Assembly: GCF_021631985.1 (NCBI RefSeq)
Contig: NZ_CP070225.1
Coordinates: forward strand, 1-64,000
DNA: 64,000 nucleotides
Direction: 5' to 3'
Source of the DNA: Sandaracinus amylolyticus
GTDB taxonomy: Bacteria; Myxococcota_A; Polyangia; Polyangiales; Sandaracinaceae
The notes under the pieces were generated by a model. It did not search any database. It was not told the origin of the DNA and worked only from the letters and a program-made list of their open reading frames with translations. Made by a program: the position numbers and the translations under genes. How positions within the stretch are numbered: the stretch's first letter is position 1; each line of letters begins with the position of its first letter. Shown in pieces: positions 44,330-52,698 of the stretch.

Positions 44330-45622
44330 ATGGACGCGGAGACCCTCGAACGCCGTTATGCCGAGGCGCGCGACGCGCTGCTCATCGAGTTCGGAACGCG
44401 ATGGGTCGAGCGCAAGCCGCTCCTGATGTCGGTCCAGCGCGGGCTGGTGATCGTCATCATGGTGCTCGCGGGGTACACCGGGCCGCGCTTCTTCGCGCTG
44501 CTCGGGCTCTACGCGCTGACGTTCGCGTTCGATCTCTACGAGCGACATCGCATCCGCCGCACCGAGTGCACCGAGCACCACATCGCGTACGGCACCATGA
44601 TCGCGATGTTCCTGATGGCGGTGGGCTGTGCGTTCACCGGCGGCTACGCGAGCCCGATCCTGCCCGCGCTGCTCGCGCCCGCGGTGATCCCCGCGGCGGC
44701 GTTCGGCCGTCGCCCGCCGACGTGGATCCTGCTCGGCGAGCTCGTGGTGCTGCTGCTCGTGCTGCTCGGCCTGCCCGAGTGGGTGACCGGACCGATCATG
44801 CCGAAGCCGTGGGTCTCGATCGGCATCGGCACGTCGATCGTGTTCGCGGTCTGGGTGAGCGTGGTGAACCTCGTGACGCTGACCGAGGTCTACACGCGTG
44901 CGGCGGTGCACGCGGCGCAGATGCGCGAGGAGGTGCTCGAGCAGCACGAGTCGCGCGCGCGCGGCCTCGAGACGATGGGCGCGAAGGTCGCGCACGAGCT
45001 CAAGAACCCGCTCGCCGCGATCGCCGGCCTCGCGCAGCTGCTGCTGCAGGGCCAGCACGACGACAAGACGCGCGAGCGCCTCTCGGTGATCGCGAGCGAG
45101 GTCGGTCGCATGGAGAAGACGATGCGCGAGTACCTCGCGTTCTCGCGACCGCTCGACGAGGTGCGCCCGATGGACGTCGAGCTCGCGACGCTCGCCGACG
45201 ACGTGCTGGTGCTGCTCGAAGGACGTGCGCGCGCGCGCTCGGTGACGCTCGAGCGGACCGGCGAGCGTCTCCGCGCGAGGGTCGATCCCGCGCGCCTGAA
45301 GGAGGCGCTGATCAACCTCGTCGACAACGCGATCGAGGCGTCGTCGGCGGGCGGGCGCGTGACGATCGAGCTCGCGCGCGTTCCCGGCTCGACGCACGTG
45401 CGGGTGCGCGATCGCGGCGAAGGGATCGCGCCCGAGGTGCTCGCGCGCGTGGGCACGCCGTACTTCACGACGCGCAGCGAGGGCACCGGGCTCGGCGTGG
45501 TGATCGCGCGTGCCGCGATCGAGCAGCACGGAGGGACGCTCGCGCTGCACAGCCAGCGCGGCGAGGGCACGCTCGCCGAGATCGTGCTGCCCGACGCCGC
45601 TGCGCCCGCGAGGGCCGCATGA
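44330..45622 (+). CDS. Membrane sensor histidine kinase
   Basis: 430 residues. About five to six membrane helices in residues 30-190 (GLVIVIMVLAGYTG, IAYGTMIAMFLMAVGCAFTGG, LLGELVVLLLVLLGLPEW, IGTSIVFAVWVSVVNLVTL), with almost no periplasmic loop, so it probably senses within the membrane. The H-box is KVAHELKNPLAAIAGL with His222; the N-box NLVDNAIEAS, G1 VRDRGEGI and G2 GTGLGVVIARAAIEQHGG are all intact. It overlaps the response regulator by 4 bp, so they form a two-component pair. Divergent from the efflux operon, its likely target. Confidence 0.92.
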   Translation: MDAETLERRYAEARDALLIEFGTRWVERKPLLMSVQRGLVIVIMVLAGYTGPRFFALLGLYALTFAFDLYERHRIRRTECTEHHIAYGTMIAMFLMAVGCAFTGGYASPILPALLAPAVIPAAAFGRRPPTWILLGELVVLLLVLLGLPEWVTGPIMPKPWVSIGIGTSIVFAVWVSVVNLVTLTEVYTRAAVHAAQMREEVLEQHESRARGLETMGAKVAHELKNPLAAIAGLAQLLLQGQHDDKTRERLSVIASEVGRMEKTMREYLAFSRPLDEVRPMDVELATLADDVLVLLEGRARARSVTLERTGERLRARVDPARLKEALINLVDNAIEASSAGGRVTIELARVPGSTHVRVRDRGEGIAPEVLARVGTPYFTTRSEGTGLGVVIARAAIEQHGGTLALHSQRGEGTLAEIVLPDAAAPARAA

Positions 45623-46977
45623 GCCGCGCGCGGATCCTGCTCGTCGACGACGAGCCGGGCGTCCTCTACATGCTGCGCGAGGTGCTCTCGGAGCGCGGCC
45701 ACGACGTGGTCGCGGTGTCGTCGGGCGCCGCCGCGCTGGGGCACATCGATGCTGCGTCGCTGGTCGTCAGCGATCTCGCGATGCCGGGGATCGATGGTCT
45801 CGAGCTGCTCGCGCACGTGCACGAGCGGAGGCCCGAGCTGCCCTTCGTGCTGATCACCGCGCACGGCAACGAGCGCGTCGCGGTCAGCGCGATGAAGGCG
45901 GGCGCGCACGACTACCTCACGAAGCCGGTCGACATCGACGAGCTGCGGCTCGTGGTGGATCGCGCGCTCGAGCGCTCGCAGCTGCGCACCGAGGTGCGGC
46001 TGATGAAGGCCGAGCGCGCGCTCGGTCGCCGATTGATCGCGGAGAGCGCGGTGATGCGGCGCCTGCTCGAGTCGATCGAGCGCATCGCCGACAAGGACCT
46101 CACGGTGCTGGTGCGCGGCGAGACCGGCAGCGGCAAGGAGCTCGTCGCGTCGCTGGTGCACGCGCAGAGCCGCCGCGAGAGCGGACCGCTGGTGCGCTTC
46201 AACTGCGCGGCGCTGCCGGCCGAGCTCGCGGAGGCGGAGCTCTTCGGGCACGCCCGCGGCGCGTTCACCGGCGCGGTCGCGACGCGCCGCGGGTTCTTCG
46301 CGGAGGCGGATCGCGGGACGCTCGTGCTCGACGAGATCGGCGAGCTCCCGATGACGCTCCAGCCGAAGCTGCTGCGCGCCCTGCAGGACGGCGAGATCCA
46401 GCCGATCGGTGGGCGCATCGAGAGGGTCGACGTGCGTGTGGTCGCGAGCACGCATCGCGATCTCGCGGCCGAGGTGAAGGCGGGACGGTTCCGCGAGGAT
46501 CTCTACTACCGGCTCGCGGTGGTGGAGCTCGTGGTGCCTCCGCTGCGCGAGCGCCGCGACGAGATCCCTGCGCTCGCGCGCGGCTTCGCCGAGCGATACG
46601 GCGAGCGCTTCGGGATGCCCGACGTCTCGCTGTCCCCGGAGCTGCTCGACGCGCTCTGCCGCGCGGAGTGGCCGGGCAACGTGCGCCAGCTCGAGAACAC
46701 CATCGCGCGCATGGTCGCGCTCTCGGGCCCGCGGGTCGGGCTCGACGCGTTCTTGTCGCCGAGCGCGCCGGCGCCCGAGCCCGACGCCGAGCCGCCCGCC
46801 GAGGGAGAGAGCGACGCCGCGCCGCTGCCGCTGCGCGCGCAGGTCGAGGCGTTCGAGCGTGGATTGGTGGTGCGAGCGCTCGCCGACTGCAAAGGCAATC
46901 AGTCGCACGCCGCGCGCCGATTGGGCATCGGTCGCGCGACGTTGATCGACAAGATGAAGCGCTACGGGATCAAGTGA
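45619..46977 (+). CDS. NtrC-family sigma-54-dependent response regulator
   Basis: 452 residues. Receiver domain residues 1-120 with acidic pair DDE at 10-12, phospho-acceptor Asp52 (VVSDLAMPG) and Lys in LTKPVD. AAA+ domain with Walker A GETGSGKE, canonical GAFTGA loop and Walker B GTLVLDEIGE, R-finger region GRFREDLYYRL. Fis-type HTH at the end (CKGNQSHAARRLGIGRATLIDKMKRYGIK). Phosphorylated by the kinase encoded upstream with ATGA overlap. It probably activates the divergent TolC-MFP-RND operon through the nested palindrome and a sigma-54 promoter. Its stop abuts the convergent phosphoesterase stop with no gap. Confidence 0.93.
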   Translation: MSRARILLVDDEPGVLYMLREVLSERGHDVVAVSSGAAALGHIDAASLVVSDLAMPGIDGLELLAHVHERRPELPFVLITAHGNERVAVSAMKAGAHDYLTKPVDIDELRLVVDRALERSQLRTEVRLMKAERALGRRLIAESAVMRRLLESIERIADKDLTVLVRGETGSGKELVASLVHAQSRRESGPLVRFNCAALPAELAEAELFGHARGAFTGAVATRRGFFAEADRGTLVLDEIGELPMTLQPKLLRALQDGEIQPIGGRIERVDVRVVASTHRDLAAEVKAGRFREDLYYRLAVVELVVPPLRERRDEIPALARGFAERYGERFGMPDVSLSPELLDALCRAEWPGNVRQLENTIARMVALSGPRVGLDAFLSPSAPAPEPDAEPPAEGESDAAPLPLRAQVEAFERGLVVRALADCKGNQSHAARRLGIGRATLIDKMKRYGIK

Positions 46978-48009
46978 CTAACGCGGGTAGGGGAACGAAT
47001 CGACGCTTCCCCACACCGCCGTGTCCGGGTTGAGCAGATCGAATTCGCCCGACTCCGTGTCGCAGCGGATGACCCAGAACGAGTCCTCGTCGTAGCGCGT
47101 CGAGCCGAGCGTCACGTGCCAGCTGCCATATCGGCGCTGGTGGTTGAACCATCGATGCAGGTGGCCCGAGAGCGCGACGAGCACGTTCCCGTGGCGCCCG
47201 AGCACCGCGTGGATGTCGGCGAAATCGGCATCCTCGAGCTCGTCCTCCGCGAGGACGAGCGGGTGGTGGTGGAACATCACGAAGCTCGGCAGTCCCTCAG
47301 CGAGCTGCTCGTCGAGCCAGCGCAGCTGGGCCTCGCCGAAGCTCCCGTAGGTCGTGTCGTATCGCGCGCTCGCCGCGTCCCAGGTGTCGCCGAGCTGACT
47401 GTCGAGCACGATGAATCGGAATCCTCGGTGATCGACCGAGTAATACGAGCGCTCGAGCCCGAGCTTGTCGCGGAAGAGCTCGTGCACGAATTCGCGCGGC
47501 ATCTCCGGGACGAAATAGTCGTGATTGCCGAGCGCGAGGTGCACCGGCATCTCGAACGTCTCGAGCACGCTCGCGACGATGTCGTGCGCCGTGAGGTTCG
47601 AGGGCTCGTAATAGAACATCGGATCGAGCGAGTTGTACTCGTGGATCACGTCGCCCAGGACGAACGCATGCGCGATCGGCATGTCGAGCGCGTGGATGCG
47701 ATCCCGCGCGCCGACGAGGCGCTCGTTCGCGGCGAGGATCGACGTGGTGTCGAGCTCGCCGTTCTCCGGGCCGGTGTACCACTCGTCGATCACGTGAGGA
47801 TCGGAGAGCAGGACGACCTGGAAACAGTTGTCGCGCGAGCAGTCGAGCGGCGGGAGCTCGACGCGCATGCGCAGCGGATCCGGCGGGCGCTGCGGGCCCG
47901 CGTCGGTGGCGGGTGTCGCGGCGTCGGGCGTGGGGGACGCGTCCGAGGAGCCGCAGGCCACGAGCGCGAGGGAAGAGAGCGAAAGGGTGAAGTGAAGCGC
48001 GAGGCGCAT
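46978..48009 (-). CDS. Calcineurin-like metallophosphoesterase lipoprotein
   Basis: 343 residues. Lipobox LALVAC and an Asp/Pro/Ala linker. Metal-binding motifs in order: VVLLSDPHV, FVLGDVIHEY, LALGNHDYF, FVMFHHHPLV, and ALSGHLHRWF, the full set for the class III phosphodiesterase/CpdA-like fold with two metals. It is anchored in the envelope, so the substrate is extracytoplasmic; a nucleotide or phosphodiester is possible but not evident. TACCGT lies 9 nt before the ATG and no Shine-Dalgarno is visible. Confidence 0.88.
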   Translation of the reverse strand: MRLALHFTLSLSSLALVACGSSDASPTPDAATPATDAGPQRPPDPLRMRVELPPLDCSRDNCFQVVLLSDPHVIDEWYTGPENGELDTTSILAANERLVGARDRIHALDMPIAHAFVLGDVIHEYNSLDPMFYYEPSNLTAHDIVASVLETFEMPVHLALGNHDYFVPEMPREFVHELFRDKLGLERSYYSVDHRGFRFIVLDSQLGDTWDAASARYDTTYGSFGEAQLRWLDEQLAEGLPSFVMFHHHPLVLAEDELEDADFADIHAVLGRHGNVLVALSGHLHRWFNHQRRYGSWHVTLGSTRYDEDSFWVIRCDTESGEFDLLNPDTAVWGSVDSFPYPR

Positions 48010-48018
48010 GGCGGCGCG

Positions 48019-48024
48019 ACGGTA
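48019..48024 (-). promoter_or_regulatory. Candidate leaderless -10 element TACCGT
   Basis: TACCGT on the minus strand, 9 nt before the ATG at 48009. A weaker match than the others. Confidence 0.35.
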
Positions 48025-48092
48025 GCGAGCGGTTGCGCCCACAACCATCGCGCTGCGTGACAGTCGCGTGAGGAATCGACGACGCGCTCGGA

Positions 48093-48605
48093 TCAGCGCT
48101 TCTTCGCAGCGGCCTTCTTGGTCGCGGCCTTCTTCACCGGAGCCTTCTTCGCGGCCGCTTTCTTCGCGACTGCCTTCTTCGGCGTCGGGAGCGTCGGAGT
48201 CGGCTTCGCGGGCGTGGTGGCGACTGCTCCGCTCGCGAGCGTCTTCACCAGCGTCTTGGGCGCGACCGCGCGATAGCTCTCGTCGAGCCAGTCGAGGAGC
48301 ATCGGAATCGGCACGTCGTCGTCGACCCCGAACTTCGCGCTCACCCATCCGCTCTTCCCGAGCCCGTACCCGGTCGGCTGCGCGAAGGGGAGCATCAGCG
48401 CGACGTTGTTCGACTCGGGCAGCTTCATGCTCAACGAGAGCCCGGTCGCGTCGGTGAAGAGGAAGCAGAACGTCTTGTTCTTCACCTTGAAGGCCGCGTG
48501 ATCCCACGGCCGATCCTCGTGGGTCCCGGGATAGGCGAGGGCCTTCGCGCGAATCGTCTCTTCGTGCGCCTTGATGTGCGCCGGCGGCTCGGTCGTCGGA
48601 TGCAT
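48093..48605 (-). CDS. MmcQ/YjbR-family protein with histone H1-like basic tail
   Basis: 170 residues. Residues 1-115 match the YjbR/MmcQ fold (LAYPGTHEDRPWDHAAFKVKNKTFCFLF, GWVSAKFG, WLDESYRAVAPKTL). Residues about 130-170 are an Ala/Lys/Pro tail with repeated KKAxxKKA units, as in H1-like bacterial DNA-binding tails. The combination suggests a DNA- or RNA-binding protein; YjbR itself has a DNA-binding-like fold. It lies 12 bp after the NADAR gene and also has a TAGACT 9 nt before its ATG, within the NADAR stop. Confidence 0.82.
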   Translation of the reverse strand: MHPTTEPPAHIKAHEETIRAKALAYPGTHEDRPWDHAAFKVKNKTFCFLFTDATGLSLSMKLPESNNVALMLPFAQPTGYGLGKSGWVSAKFGVDDDVPIPMLLDWLDESYRAVAPKTLVKTLASGAVATTPAKPTPTLPTPKKAVAKKAAAKKAPVKKAATKKAAAKKR

Positions 48606-48614
48606 GCGCCGTCG

Positions 48615-48620
48615 AGTCTA
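48615..48620 (-). promoter_or_regulatory. Candidate leaderless -10 element TAGACT
   Basis: TAGACT on the minus strand lies 9 nt before the ATG at 48605 and its first three bases are the TAG stop of the NADAR gene. Confidence 0.45.
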
Positions 48621-49064
48621 CCGCTCGCTCGCGAGCTTCGCGCGCACGTCCATGAGGATGCGACCGAGCATGTTCTTGCCGCTCCCGTCGCCGCCATCGC
48701 CCCAGTAGTCGTCGTTCTCGGTGTGCTCGACCAGCTTCGCGTCGCCGGTCGCGAGGAGCAGCGCGCGCAGCTCGTCGTGCTGCGAGAACTTCGCCTCGAC
48801 CGCCTCGCGCATGATCGAGACCTTCACCGACTCCCAGTCACGCCGCAGCTTCCGACTCCGATCCCGTCCCAGCCGCGCCGCGATCATCGGCGTCTTCGCG
48901 CGCCGAACGGCGTCGCGGTCCTTCGCGTCGACGAGCTTCTGCGCCTGGAAGTAGTGCTCGCTCGTCGCCCAACGCTCGCCGCGCACGACGATGGGAAATG
49001 GCGCGAAGTTCGAGAATTCCCCGTACTCGTCGGTGACGCTGTAGAACCGAATCACGTTCGTCAT
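48618..49064 (-). CDS. NADAR family protein (YbiA-like N-glycosidase)
   Basis: 148 residues from the ATG at 49064. Typical NADAR motifs: IRFYSVTDEYGEFSNFAPFPI, WATSEHYFQAQKL, DRDAVRRAKTP, REAVEAKFSQHDELRALLLATGDAKLVEHTENDDYWGDGGDGSGKNMLGRILMDVR. The family cleaves N-glycosidic bonds of ADP-ribose derivatives or riboflavin intermediates; some reverse DNA ADP-ribosylation or take part in phage defence. No DarT-like toxin lies nearby. An alternative GTG is two codons upstream. Confidence 0.9.
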   Translation of the reverse strand: MTNVIRFYSVTDEYGEFSNFAPFPIVVRGERWATSEHYFQAQKLVDAKDRDAVRRAKTPMIAARLGRDRSRKLRRDWESVKVSIMREAVEAKFSQHDELRALLLATGDAKLVEHTENDDYWGDGGDGSGKNMLGRILMDVRAKLASER

Positions 49065-49419
49065 CCGCACGAATGTGCCGCACGTCCAATTCGGCTCCAG
49101 TCGCGCGCCTTCGGCGCGCGCTGCCGGAACGCGCGGACGACCGAGAAAGCGCGAAGCGCGCCTCGGTCGTTCGCGCCCTCCTCAGCCCCACAAGCGCGAG
49201 ATCCTCATGCGTGCCGAAGCCGTGCAGCAGGGCGCGGGGCATGGTCCCCGAGCGATCCCGCAGCGAGGGCCACACGACGCATCACCGAGCGTGCATGGTC
49301 CGCGACGCGTGCGTCGCACGCGACGCGGACACTCCGCTTCCCGACGTCTCACCGGCTCGTGATCGGCAGCTCGCGAGGACTAGCGAGGGGATCATGCCCC
49401 GCGCCCGCACCGAAGCGCC
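49065..49419. other. 355-bp intergenic region with three strong hairpins
   Basis: It holds CGCGCGCC-TTC-GGCGCGCG (49102-49120), arms CGACCGAG/CTCGGTCG (49138-49145 and 49162-49169) enclosing a smaller GCGC-GAA-GCGC hairpin, and a 33-bp near-perfect palindrome (49298-49330, arms of 16 with one mismatch). The first part resembles the dispersed repeat (TCGGCTC, CGCGCGC..GCGCG) but too weakly to claim. The last hairpin, about 90 bp after the DUF1552 stop, may end that operon. I see no gene. Confidence 0.65.
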
Positions 49420-50826
49420 TCATGCCTTGATCTGCGAGTACTCCCCGGTCCGCCCCCGACTCGTATCCCCGAACCCCTCGCTCGCAGCGCCCACGGCGTT
49501 CAGCAGCGTCGTCAGCAGCGCGTTGTGCGGCGCGCCCTCGATCGCGCCGTAGTCACCGCCGCGCGAGCAGTCGACGACCTCGCCCTGCTTCAGATATCCG
49601 CCCGCCGACCCCGCGATCACGATCGGCAGGTTGTTGAAGTGGTGCGCCTTCCCGTCGGAGAGCTCGTTGATCCACATCACCGCGCTGTGATCGAGCACGG
49701 TCCCGTCGCCTTCTCCGAACTGATCCATCCAACCCAGCAGCTCGGCGAAGCGCGACGCGTACCAGCGATCGATGTCGCCGATCATCCGCTCGATGCCCGG
49801 AAGATCCGCGCCCGCCGCGTCGTCGCGACCGGTGCGGTGCGAGAGCTGGTGGTGCGTGAATTCGTGGTCGATCCCGTCCCACCGGAACGTCGGACCACCC
49901 GATCCGCGCGACCACTGGATCGTCGACACGCGATTCTGATCGCACACCATCGAGAGCACCGACAGGCGCATCAACATGCGCCCTGCCTCGCGGAACTCTC
50001 CGTCGCTGCCGACCTGGTCCGCGCTCATCCCGTCGTAGCGATCGACGCCGGTGATCCCGAGCGCGCCCGGCGTGCCCGCGTCGCAGAGCCCGGGCATCGA
50101 CGTCTCGGTGTCGCGCACCAGCGCGAGCCACGCGTCGATCTTCGTCCGATCGTCGCTCGACATCGGCATCCGACGCAGCGTCTGCAGATCCTCGCGCACG
50201 AGATCCGCGACGCTCTGACGGCGACGCACGATGCGATCCTCGGCCTCGCCTCCGGGGATGATCCCCATCAGCGATCGATAGACGTTCCAGGGGTTGTTCT
50301 CCCCTGCATAAGGGGTATTCGCCGCTGAATAAGAGACGAAGTCCGTCGCACCGCCGCTCGCGGGATCGATGCGTCGTCCCACTTGGAGCACCAGCGGATC
50401 GACACCGCCCGGATTGATGCGCCGCGCTGCCTCGAAGTCGACCGAGTGACCGAGCGCGTAATTGCGCGAGTCGTCGCTCAGCCCGACCGCGGTGAGCTTG
50501 CAGCTCATGCCCTTGCGGTGATCGCACCCCGCGATCCCGTCGAGCCCGAACCCTCGCGGCGACATGTGGATCCCCCGCGGAACGAGCAGCTTCGAGCGGA
50601 ACGACGCCAGCGGCTCGACACCGCGCCCGACGAACGACGCGTCGGTGAGCGCCCCGCGATCGTTCGCGGGGAAGAAGTCGCTCATGTTCACGCCGTTCGG
50701 CTGGAAGAAGATCACGAGCCGCTTGATGGGCTCGCTCGGCTGCGCGAAGAGGCTCGGCACCGAGCTCAGGATCGGCAGCGCCACGGCAGCCCCGCCGAGG
50801 CCGCGGAGGAAGGTGCGTCGCTTCAC
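49420..50826 (-). CDS. DUF1552 protein with Tat-type signal (second copy)
   Basis: 468 residues. GTG start whose GTGA overlaps the stop of the DUF1592 gene (50823-50826). MKRRTFLRGLGGAAVALPILSS is a Tat signal. DUF1552 motifs: RLVIFFQPNGVNMSDFFP, PRGFGLDGIAGCDHRKGMSC, RRRQSVADLVREDLQTL, DHEFTHHQLSHRTGRDD and DHSAVMWINELSDGKAHHFNNLPIVIAGSAGGYL. Only modestly similar to the DUF1552 protein at 34914-36200, so the two pairs are old paralogues rather than a recent duplication. Exported and presumably acting with its DUF1592 partner. Confidence 0.88.
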   Translation of the reverse strand: MKRRTFLRGLGGAAVALPILSSVPSLFAQPSEPIKRLVIFFQPNGVNMSDFFPANDRGALTDASFVGRGVEPLASFRSKLLVPRGIHMSPRGFGLDGIAGCDHRKGMSCKLTAVGLSDDSRNYALGHSVDFEAARRINPGGVDPLVLQVGRRIDPASGGATDFVSYSAANTPYAGENNPWNVYRSLMGIIPGGEAEDRIVRRRQSVADLVREDLQTLRRMPMSSDDRTKIDAWLALVRDTETSMPGLCDAGTPGALGITGVDRYDGMSADQVGSDGEFREAGRMLMRLSVLSMVCDQNRVSTIQWSRGSGGPTFRWDGIDHEFTHHQLSHRTGRDDAAGADLPGIERMIGDIDRWYASRFAELLGWMDQFGEGDGTVLDHSAVMWINELSDGKAHHFNNLPIVIAGSAGGYLKQGEVVDCSRGGDYGAIEGAPHNALLTTLLNAVGAASEGFGDTSRGRTGEYSQIKA

Positions 50827-52487
50827 GGCGTCGTCTCCGTACCGACCGCGCGATTGCGGAACGCGTCGGTCTGCGTGAGGTCCACGAGCAGATCGAGGAT
50901 CGAATATCCGTCTTCGCCGAGGCGCGTGCCGAGCTGCTCGATGGTGCAGCGGTCGCTCGCGACCTGGCGCGCATACGCGTACTCGACCCAGTGGCGCGCA
51001 TAACAGCGCTGCGCGGTCGGCGAATTCGCGATCGCCGTCGAGAGATCGGCTGCGCCACCGAACGACGTCTCTTCGCGCCCACCGAGCATCGCAGTGCCGG
51101 TCGAGTCGACCGCTTCGCCGTTGTCGAGATCGCGATACGCACCCAGCGCATCGAAGTGCTCGAACGCGAACCCCACCGGATTGATGAACTGGTGATGACA
51201 GCTCGCGCACGCCTCGGACGAGGTCTGTTGTGTGACGCGCTCTCTCGTCGTGACGAGATCGGGGCTCGGCGCGGGCAGCGGCGTCATCTCCGCGCCGGGC
51301 GGCGGCGAGCCGAGCTCGAGGCAGAGCACTTCTTCCTGCAGGTATGCGCCGCGCAGGATCGGCGACGTGCGGTCGTACATCGCGTGCGACGCGAGGAACC
51401 CGAGGCGGGTGAAGATGCCCGCGCGCTCCGCCGCATCGAGCGTCACCGGCTCGAGCGCCTCGCCGTAGCCCGAGGGATCGAGCCCGTAGAGCGGCGCGAG
51501 ATCGGCGTTCACGAACGCGGTGGGCTCGGTGATCAGCGTGCCGAAGCCGCCCTCGCGCTCGAACACGACGTGCTCGACGAAGCGCAGCGTCTCGTCGCGG
51601 AAGAGCGGCACCATGTCCTCGCGGAACCCGGGATAGCGCGCGGGATCGCGCACGATCTCGCTCCATCGCGCGGCGTGGCTGCCCTCCATGCCGAGCCAGC
51701 GGCGATGGAACGACTCGACCATGCGGTGCGCGCGCGGGTCCTGGAGCATGCGCTCGGCCTGCGCGCGGATGTCGTCGGTGCTCGAGAGCCGCCCCGCGTC
51801 CGCCGCGTCGAGCAGCACGTCGTCGGGCATGCTGCTCCACAGCATGTACGAGAGGCGCGTCGCGACGTCGTGATCCTCGAGCGCGATGCGCGCGCCGTCG
51901 CGATCGGTGCTGCGCTCCGCGCGCAGCAGGAAGCTCGGCGACTGCAGGAACGCCTCGACGAGGAGCTGCACGCCCTCTTCGAACGTGCCGGTCTCGGTGA
52001 GATCGGCGCGCAGTCGGAAGAGCTCGTCGAAGCGCGCGATCTCGTCGGTCGAGAGCGGACGGCGGAACGCGCGACGACCGAACGCGACGACGAAGTCGTG
52101 CGCGCACGCCGCGCCGTCGCCGCTCGGCGTGCACGGCAGGAGCGCCGCGAGCGCGCCGGGACGCGCCGCGATCTCGGTCGCGACGGTCTCCGCGGCGACG
52201 CGATAGCCGTCCCACAGACGCGCATCGATCGGGCCGGTGGTGTCGGGCGGCAGCATCTCGGACGGTGCGAGGTCCGGTGCGCGCAGCAGGTCGGCGACCG
52301 AGTTGTCGTACTGGTCGTGCGTGAGCCGCGGGATGCGGCTGGTCTCGGGGAGATCGTCGCAGCTCGAGGGTCCCCGCGTGCGTGGGCCGCCCAGCGGACC
52401 GCTCGGGTTGTCGGCGAGCGTGCCGGTGCAGCCTCCGCCGAGCACGGCCGCGAGCGCGAGCACCGCGAGCGTGGCTCTGGCTCTCAT
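50823..52487 (-). CDS. DUF1592-family cytochrome-like lipoprotein (second copy)
   Basis: 554 residues. Lipobox LGGGC. DUF1587-like PRLTHDQYDNSVADLL; DUF1595 FVVAFGRRAFRRPLSTDEIARFDELF; DUF1592 FLQSPSFLLRAERS and RLSYMLWSSMPDDVLLDAADAG; DUF1588 RGAYLQEEVLCLELGSPPPGA; DUF1585 with CASCHHQFINPVGFAFEHFDALGAYRD, a CxxCH haem-binding site. It is the upstream gene of its pair, the opposite order to 33262-36200. The downstream DUF1552 gene overlaps it by 4 bp. Confidence 0.88.
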   Translation of the reverse strand: MRARATLAVLALAAVLGGGCTGTLADNPSGPLGGPRTRGPSSCDDLPETSRIPRLTHDQYDNSVADLLRAPDLAPSEMLPPDTTGPIDARLWDGYRVAAETVATEIAARPGALAALLPCTPSGDGAACAHDFVVAFGRRAFRRPLSTDEIARFDELFRLRADLTETGTFEEGVQLLVEAFLQSPSFLLRAERSTDRDGARIALEDHDVATRLSYMLWSSMPDDVLLDAADAGRLSSTDDIRAQAERMLQDPRAHRMVESFHRRWLGMEGSHAARWSEIVRDPARYPGFREDMVPLFRDETLRFVEHVVFEREGGFGTLITEPTAFVNADLAPLYGLDPSGYGEALEPVTLDAAERAGIFTRLGFLASHAMYDRTSPILRGAYLQEEVLCLELGSPPPGAEMTPLPAPSPDLVTTRERVTQQTSSEACASCHHQFINPVGFAFEHFDALGAYRDLDNGEAVDSTGTAMLGGREETSFGGAADLSTAIANSPTAQRCYARHWVEYAYARQVASDRCTIEQLGTRLGEDGYSILDLLVDLTQTDAFRNRAVGTETTP

Positions 52488-52663
52488 GGCGAGGTCGGTA
52501 CCTCGAGCCCTTGCGAACGGCTCATGCGTGTCCCTCCGACGCCGCTCGTCGCACCCCGCGAGCGGAACGTGGGGCGCCCTCGAGCAGCGCTCGTGCCACC
52601 GGCGCAGCGCGCGGATTCGCCCTGTTTTTCTGGGGAGATCGGGGAGGGTGGCAGGGTGTTGCC

Positions 52664-52679
52664 GGCCCCTCGTGGGGCC
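52664..52679 (-). terminator. GC-rich hairpin after the antiporter gene
   Basis: GGCCCC (52664-52669) and GGGGCC (52674-52679) around TCGT, about 20 bp beyond the antiporter stop. There is no U-tract. The rest of the 211-bp gap shows nothing else clear. Confidence 0.4.
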
Positions 52680-52698
52680 CGAGGCCCCCGCGCGAGCC

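Noticed and set aside
48618-49064. NADAR gene as part of an antiphage DarTG-like system
   Set aside because: No DarT toxin or other defence gene adjoins it.
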